From Sphingobium sp. YR768 (lineage in GTDB: Bacteria > Pseudomonadota > Alphaproteobacteria > Sphingomonadales > Sphingomonadaceae): DNA of 64,000 nucleotides. Both the position numbers and the translations under genes were made by a program. Position 1 is the stretch's first letter. The number at the start of each line of letters is the position of its first letter. Location: NCBI RefSeq assembly GCF_900111125.1, contig NZ_FOGE01000009.1, positions 62,001 to 126,000 of the forward strand, given 5' to 3'. A model generated the notes under the pieces. The model saw nothing but the letters and a program-made list of their open reading frames with translations. It had not been told where the DNA came from and did no database searches. Shown piece after piece: positions 59,187 to 64,000 of the stretch.

Positions 59187-59945
59187 ATGGCCACCGCCGC
59201 GAAACGGCCCGATATGTCGCCCGCCGAATGGGAGGCGCGCCAGCAACTGGCCGCCTGTTACCGGATTTTCGACCATATGGGCTGGTCGGAACTGATCTAC
59301 AACCACATCACCCTGCGCGTTCCCGGTGAAGATAGCGCATTCCTGATCAATCCCTTTGGCCTGAGCTATGGGGAGGTGCGCGCGTCCAATCTGGTCAAGA
59401 TCGATATCGATGGGCAGGTGCTGGACGGCAGCCCCTATCCGGTCAATCGCGCCGGCTTCACCCAGCATAGCGTGTTCCACCGGCATTTGCCCGACGCCCA
59501 TTGCATCATCCATACCCATACGACGGCCGGGATGGCGGTGAGCGCCTGTGCCGAGGGGCTGCGGCCGATCAGCTTCTATGCCGCCGCCTTCATCGGGCGA
59601 ATCGCCTATCATGATTTTGAGGGCGTCACGATTCGCGCGGACGAGGGGGAAAGGCTGATCGCGCATCTGGGGGACCAGCGGGCGATGATCTTGCGCAATC
59701 ATGGGACGCTGGTGATGGCGCCCACCCTGCCCGAAGCCTTTCTGAAGCAATGGCTGCTCCAGCGCGCCTGCGAGATACAGGTGGCGGCCGGGGCTGCGGG
59801 GACGCCGATCGACATCCCGCCCGAGGTGATCGCGGTGCATCAGCGCGATCTGGCAGGGGTGCAATTGCCGGTGGGGCCGGGCGTGCCGGATTTTCAGGCG
59901 ATGCTGCGGGTGATCGACAGGGTCGATCCGAGCTGGCGGGATTAG
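59187..59945 (+). CDS. Class II aldolase/adducin family protein
   Basis: 252 residues. The zinc-binding HTHTTAGMAVSA, the upstream NHITLRVPG and the later RNHGTLVMAPT (third His) mark the fold of L-fuculose-phosphate aldolase and adducin head. It has the extended C-terminus common in sphingomonad and rhizobial members of unknown substrate. Good AGGAGG ribosome-binding site. No pathway partner is next to it except the convergent hydantoinase gene. Confidence 0.92.
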   Translation: MATAAKRPDMSPAEWEARQQLAACYRIFDHMGWSELIYNHITLRVPGEDSAFLINPFGLSYGEVRASNLVKIDIDGQVLDGSPYPVNRAGFTQHSVFHRHLPDAHCIIHTHTTAGMAVSACAEGLRPISFYAAAFIGRIAYHDFEGVTIRADEGERLIAHLGDQRAMILRNHGTLVMAPTLPEAFLKQWLLQRACEIQVAAGAAGTPIDIPPEVIAVHQRDLAGVQLPVGPGVPDFQAMLRVIDRVDPSWRD

Positions 59946-59968
59946 GGCGTAATTCCATCCATCTGAAT

Positions 59969-60038
59969 CGTCATTGCGAGCGCAGCGAAGCAATCTATGG
60001 GTGCGCCAGTGGATTGCTTCGCTGCGCTCGCAATGACG
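59969..60038. repeat. Palindromic intergenic repeat, family C, copy 2
   Basis: Arms 59969-59997 and 60010-60038, near-perfect inverted repeat starting CGTCATTGCGAGCGCAGCGA. Same as 46837-46906 except for compensating T-to-C and A-to-G changes in the arms and a different loop. It lies between two convergent genes. Confidence 0.92.
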
Positions 60039-60059
60039 GCGTGGACTAAGGCAAAGTCA

Positions 60060-63000
60060 TCATAATTTAGGGCCGAATCCCCCGCCGCCCGGCGTTTCGA
60101 TGATGAAGGCGTCGCCGGCCTGCAAGTGCGCGGTGGCGGTGGGGCCGAGCGGTTCGATCGTGCCGTCGGCGCGCTCCACCCGGTTGCGGCCGACATCGCC
60201 GGGCTGGCCGCCAGCCAGGCCGAAGGGCGGCACGGTGCGGCGGTTGGAGAGGATGCCGGCGGTCATGGCCTCCAGGAAGCGAATCCGGCGCAGACCGCCA
60301 TTGCCGCCATGATGCGCGCCCTGCCCGCCTGAACCGGGGCGAATCGCAAATTCTTCCAGCAGCACGGGGAATCGGGTTTCGAGGATTTCGGGATCGGTCA
60401 GGCGGCTGTTGGTCATGTGCGTCTGAACCACATCGGCGCCGTCATAGTCGGGACCGGCGCCCGATCCGCCCGCGATCGTCTCATAATATTGGTGGCGGGC
60501 ATTGCCGAAGGTGAAATTGTTCATCGTCCCCTGCGCCCCGGCCATGACGCCGAGCGCGCCGAACAAGGCGTCGGTGACGACCTGGCTGGTTTCGACATTG
60601 CCCGCGACCACGGCGGCGGGATGGCGGGGGCGCAGCATCGAGCCTTCGGGGACGAGGATGGCGATGGGTTTGAGGCAGCCATCATTCATCGGCACCGCCT
60701 CATCGATCAGGGTGCGCACGACATAGAGGACGGCGGCGCGCACGATCGAGGCGGGGGCGTTGAAATTGCCGGGCAGTTGCGCCGACGTGCCCGCAAAGTC
60801 GATGGTTGCGGCGCGGGCTTCCCGGTCGATCGAGACGGCGACATGGACAGTTGCGCCATTATCCATCGCATAGCTGAAACGGCCATCGTCCAGCTTGCCG
60901 ATCAGGCGGCGGACGGCGGCTTCGGCCTGATCCTGCACATGGCCCATATAGGCGGATATCGTTTCGATACCGTAATTATCACTGATGCGGCGCAGTTCGC
61001 TGGCCCCCTTCGCACAGGCGGCGATCTGGGCGGAGAGATCGGCGATATTCTGGTCGATATTGCGCGCCGGGAAGGAGCCGGAGGCCAGCAGGGTGCGGAT
61101 CGCCGCTTCGCGGAAATCGCCCTGATCCACGACGAGGAGGTTATCGAGCAGGATGCCCTCCTCCTCCACCGATTGGCTGCCGGGCGGCATGGAGCCGGGG
61201 GTGATGCCGCCGATATCGGCATGATGACCGCGCGCCGCGACATAGAAGCGGGGCGTGTCGCCATCGACGAATACAGGCATGACCACGGTGACATCGGGCA
61301 GATGGGTGCCGCCATCATAGGGGGCGTTTAGGGCATAGACATCGCCGGGCAGCATGCCGCGCCCGTCTATCGGGGCGCCGTCCGCGCCGGGGCCACGGCG
61401 GCGCAGGATGGCGCGGATGCTTTCGCCCATGCTGCCAAGATGCACCGGCATATGCGGCGCGTTTGCGACCAGATTGCCCTGCACATCGAACAAAGCGCAG
61501 GAGAAATCGAGGCGCTCGCGGATGTTGACCGAGGAAGCGCTATGCTGGAGCGCGGCGCCCATTTCCTCGGCAATGGCCATGAACAGGCCGCCCATCACCT
61601 CCAGTCGGACCGGATCGACGGCGGTGGCGTCGTCGCTTTGCGGTTTCGGGCGGGGCGTGTGCCGGGTGAGGAGGAGATTGCCGATCGGATCGAGCCGCGC
61701 GCGCCAGCCCGGTTCGACCGCCGTGGTGGAAACGGGATCGATGATGAGCGCAGGGCCATCGATGACGCTGTCGAGGGACAGGCCGGCACGATCATGGACC
61801 GGCGCTTGCGTCCCGGCATAGTCGACCTGCGCCAGTGGCGGGGCGGCCCGTTCCGCTATGGCCACGATATTGCCCATATCCTCGGCGGTGGAGGCGATCG
61901 CTTCCACGCGGGCCATGTCGATGAGGATGCGCCCCTGCCCTTCGAAGCCGAAGCGGGCGCGATGCTGGGTCAGGAAATCGGCGCGCATGGCGTCCGCCTC
62001 GCCCAGCGGCACGTCGAACAGGCTGTCGGTGCCGTCATAACGCAGGCGCAGCAGGGTTTCGGTGCGGTCGGCCTGTGGCAGATCGGCACGGGCGTCGGCG
62101 GCGAGCGCGGCAATGGCGTCGGAGAGCGCCGTCGCTTCGTCCAGCGGCAAGGCGAGGGTGCGTTCGCGCACGGCGCGGCGATCGGCCAGACCCATGCCAT
62201 AGGCGGAGAGCACACCGCCCAGCGGGTGGATCATCACCCGGTCCATGCCCAGCGCGTCGGCGACCAGACAGGCATGTTGCCCCCCTGCCCCGCCGAAGCT
62301 GGCCAGCGTATAGCGCGCCACATCATGGCCGCGCGCGACCGAGATGCGCTTGATCGCATTGGCCATGCTGGCGACGGCGACGGCGATGAAGCCCTGTGCC
62401 GCCTCCCGCGCGGTCAGGCCGCGACCGGTCTCTTCCTTCACCTGCGCGCAGATGGCGGCGAAGCGCGCCTCCACGGCGGCGCTATCGAGCGGCTGGTCGC
62501 CATTGGGGCCGAACAGGCTGGGGAAGACATCGGGCTGGATCTTGCCCAGCATGACATTGCAGTCGGTGATGGTGAGCGGCCCGCCGCGCCGGTAGCAAGC
62601 GGGGCCGGGCACGGCGCCCGCCGATTCCGGGCCGACGCGGAAACGGCCATCGACAAAGGAGCAGATGGAACCGCCGCCCGCCGCGATGGTGTGGATGCGC
62701 ATCATCGGCGCGCGCAGGCGCACGCCCGCGACCTTTGCTTCATTGTCGCGCTCATAGGCGCCGGCATAGTGCGACACGTCGGTCGAAGTGCCACCCATGT
62801 CGAAACCGATGACTTCGGTGAAACCGGCCTGCTCCGCCGTGCGCGCCAGACCGACAATGCCGCCGGCCGGGCCGGACAGGACGGCATCCTTGCCCCGGAA
62901 CAGCGCGCCGTCGGTCAGGCCGCCGCTCGATTGCATGAACAGCATGTCAGCCTCCGCCCCCAACGCATCGTGCAGGCCATCGACATAGGCGCGCAGCACG

Positions 63001-63632
63001 GGGGAGAGATAGGCGTCGGCCAGCGTGGTGTCGCCGCGCCCGACCAGCTTGATCAGCGGCGCGACATCATGGCTGGCGCTGATCTGGGTGAAGCCGATGT
63101 CTGCGGCGATCTGCGCCAGCCGCTGTTCATGGGCGGGATAGAGATAGCCGTGCATCAGCACGATCGCGACGGCGCGCAGGCCCAGGTCATAGGCAGATTG
63201 CAGCGCGGCGCGGGCGGCATCTTCATCCAGTGCCGTGCGGATCGTGCCGTCGGCCATCAGCCGCTCTTCGATCTCGATCACATCGGCATGGAGCGGATCG
63301 GGCAGATGGATGGCGCGGGCAAACAGGTCCGGCCGTTCCTGCGTGCCGATGCGGATCGCATCGCGGAAACCGCGGGTGATCGCCAGCAGGACGGGCTCGC
63401 CCTTGCGCTCCAGCAGCGCATTGGTGGCGATGGTGGTGCCGATACGCAGCGAACAGGGCGGGATCGGGCCTTCGCCTGCGCCGGTCAGCCGCCGCACCGC
63501 CTCCACCGCCGCGTCGGCATAGCGTTCGGGGTCGCTCGACAGCAATTTGGCGGTGCGGAGGATGCCGTCGGGTGCGCGTGCGACCACATCGGTAAAGGTG
63601 CCGCCGCGGTCGATCCAGAATTGCCATGTCAT
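60060..63632 (-). CDS. Hydantoinase/5-oxoprolinase, HyuA-HyuB fusion
   Basis: 1190 residues from ATG 63632 (a GTG at 63653 is also open; no strong ribosome-binding site for either). The HyuA half (about 1-680) starts [14 protein letters not shown] and has the ATP-site motif [14 protein letters not shown] and [15 protein letters not shown]. The HyuB half (about 690-1190) contains [17 protein letters not shown] and [13 protein letters not shown], and ends in a Gly-rich TPGGGGFG. The single-chain form matches eukaryotic-type 5-oxoprolinase. It hydrolyses 5-oxoproline or a hydantoin with ATP. Substrate not decidable. Confidence 0.95.
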   Translation of the reverse strand: MTWQFWIDRGGTFTDVVARAPDGILRTAKLLSSDPERYADAAVEAVRRLTGAGEGPIPPCSLRIGTTIATNALLERKGEPVLLAITRGFRDAIRIGTQERPDLFARAIHLPDPLHADVIEIEERLMADGTIRTALDEDAARAALQSAYDLGLRAVAIVLMHGYLYPAHEQRLAQIAADIGFTQISASHDVAPLIKLVGRGDTTLADAYLSPVLRAYVDGLHDALGAEADMLFMQSSGGLTDGALFRGKDAVLSGPAGGIVGLARTAEQAGFTEVIGFDMGGTSTDVSHYAGAYERDNEAKVAGVRLRAPMMRIHTIAAGGGSICSFVDGRFRVGPESAGAVPGPACYRRGGPLTITDCNVMLGKIQPDVFPSLFGPNGDQPLDSAAVEARFAAICAQVKEETGRGLTAREAAQGFIAVAVASMANAIKRISVARGHDVARYTLASFGGAGGQHACLVADALGMDRVMIHPLGGVLSAYGMGLADRRAVRERTLALPLDEATALSDAIAALAADARADLPQADRTETLLRLRYDGTDSLFDVPLGEADAMRADFLTQHRARFGFEGQGRILIDMARVEAIASTAEDMGNIVAIAERAAPPLAQVDYAGTQAPVHDRAGLSLDSVIDGPALIIDPVSTTAVEPGWRARLDPIGNLLLTRHTPRPKPQSDDATAVDPVRLEVMGGLFMAIAEEMGAALQHSASSVNIRERLDFSCALFDVQGNLVANAPHMPVHLGSMGESIRAILRRRGPGADGAPIDGRGMLPGDVYALNAPYDGGTHLPDVTVVMPVFVDGDTPRFYVAARGHHADIGGITPGSMPPGSQSVEEEGILLDNLLVVDQGDFREAAIRTLLASGSFPARNIDQNIADLSAQIAACAKGASELRRISDNYGIETISAYMGHVQDQAEAAVRRLIGKLDDGRFSYAMDNGATVHVAVSIDREARAATIDFAGTSAQLPGNFNAPASIVRAAVLYVVRTLIDEAVPMNDGCLKPIAILVPEGSMLRPRHPAAVVAGNVETSQVVTDALFGALGVMAGAQGTMNNFTFGNARHQYYETIAGGSGAGPDYDGADVVQTHMTNSRLTDPEILETRFPVLLEEFAIRPGSGGQGAHHGGNGGLRRIRFLEAMTAGILSNRRTVPPFGLAGGQPGDVGRNRVERADGTIEPLGPTATAHLQAGDAFIIETPGGGGFGPKL

Positions 63633-64000
63633 GGGTGGGCGTGATGGCGGCACGCCCGGCGATTGGCAAGGCGGATCGGCGAACCATCCAGTCCGCCTAC
63701 GTAACGTTCATGCTCCAGCAAGCATGGATGCGGCAGATGATGCTGCATGCCATTTGCAGCTTCCCTTGGCGGCACGGTCGCGCCGGTCCTGTTGATGCTG
63801 TCGCCCTTCGCGGTGATGGCGGCGAAGGATTGCAGCGTCTGGAAACCGGCCGCCAAAGTCGCAAAAGCCACCAGTGACACCCCCTGCACCCCGGCCCGCC
63901 CGCCGTTGATGTGACGGCGCATATTGCAGCGCAACCGTGCCGCTGCTAACGCCATGGGCCATGATCCAGCCGCCCGAAACCATCCGAGTCTCCAAGTCCC
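63633..64000. other. Right-hand 368 nt, no supported gene
   Basis: Short open frames occur on both strands, but none has a good start, a recognisable fold, or a clear codon bias. The start of a further gene may lie beyond the window. Confidence 0.4.

Noticed and set aside
61440-63644. Plus-strand open frame of 734 codons
   Set aside because: Shadow of the hydantoinase gene.
63629-63995. Small minus-strand open frames upstream of the hydantoinase gene
   Set aside because: No good start, no recognisable fold, and two frames overlap each other; nothing favours either one.

Overview
The window is GC-rich chromosomal DNA from an alphaproteobacterium, most probably a member of the Sphingomonadaceae (Sphingobium, Novosphingobium or Sphingomonas type). 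I infer this from the TonB-dependent receptors, the aromatic O-demethylation genes of the kind known in lignin-degrading sphingomonads, and the ctaC-ctaD-ctaB-ctaG-ctaE oxidase gene order. I cannot fix the genus. I see no rRNA, tRNA, CRISPR array, insertion sequence or phage gene.

The left part, about 1 to 27 kb, is an accessory catabolic region. A tightly overlapping minus-strand operon (10180 down to 1) encodes an MFS transporter, an FAD aromatic hydroxylase with a frameshift, an extradiol ring-cleavage dioxygenase, a SnoaL-like protein, a C-C-bond-hydrolase-like alpha/beta hydrolase, a PF04199 cyclase, an FAH-family enzyme, a Gfo/Idh/MocA oxidoreductase, a TIM-barrel sugar isomerase/lyase-like protein and a GH43 glycosidase. 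Upstream lies a second minus-strand operon with a Tat-type small subunit, a GMC flavoprotein (glucoside 3-dehydrogenase type) and a DHA2 exporter. Then come a Rieske demethylase divergent from a TonB receptor, a metallo-beta-lactamase-fold protein, and a one-carbon module: a LigM/DesA-like tetrahydrofolate-dependent O-demethylase divergent from metF-like, purU and folD genes. A LysR regulator and two more MFS transporters follow. Read together, the region looks like uptake and complete breakdown of a methoxylated, sugar-bearing plant aromatic: sugar oxidation and removal, O-demethylation with methyl oxidation to formate, and meta-type ring opening. The substrate is not identified.

From 27 to 37.8 kb lies a carbohydrate locus. 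Two paralogous secreted proteins of about 1000 residues, each with a GH55-like double beta-helix fused to a C-terminal beta-propeller, flank a large TonB receptor, with a ThuA-domain protein on one side and a divergent gluconokinase on the other. The receptor gene and the second beta-helix gene/gluconokinase intergenic region share an almost identical palindromic site (34014-34035 and 37141-37162), which suggests one regulator.

From 38 to 64 kb the content is mostly core: aspS, rnd, an I78-type lipoprotein, a CHASE3-HAMP-GAF-GGDEF diguanylate cyclase, an rRNA-methyltransferase-like gene, thrC, the cytochrome c oxidase operon (with a foreign-looking methyltransferase gene between coxA and ctaB), pyrE, pdxJ, acpS, lepB, an AI-2E-family permease, an FKBP, rpsU, a class II aldolase and a fused HyuA-HyuB hydantoinase/5-oxoprolinase. 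Five families of long palindromic intergenic repeats occur, two of them twice, mostly at gene ends.
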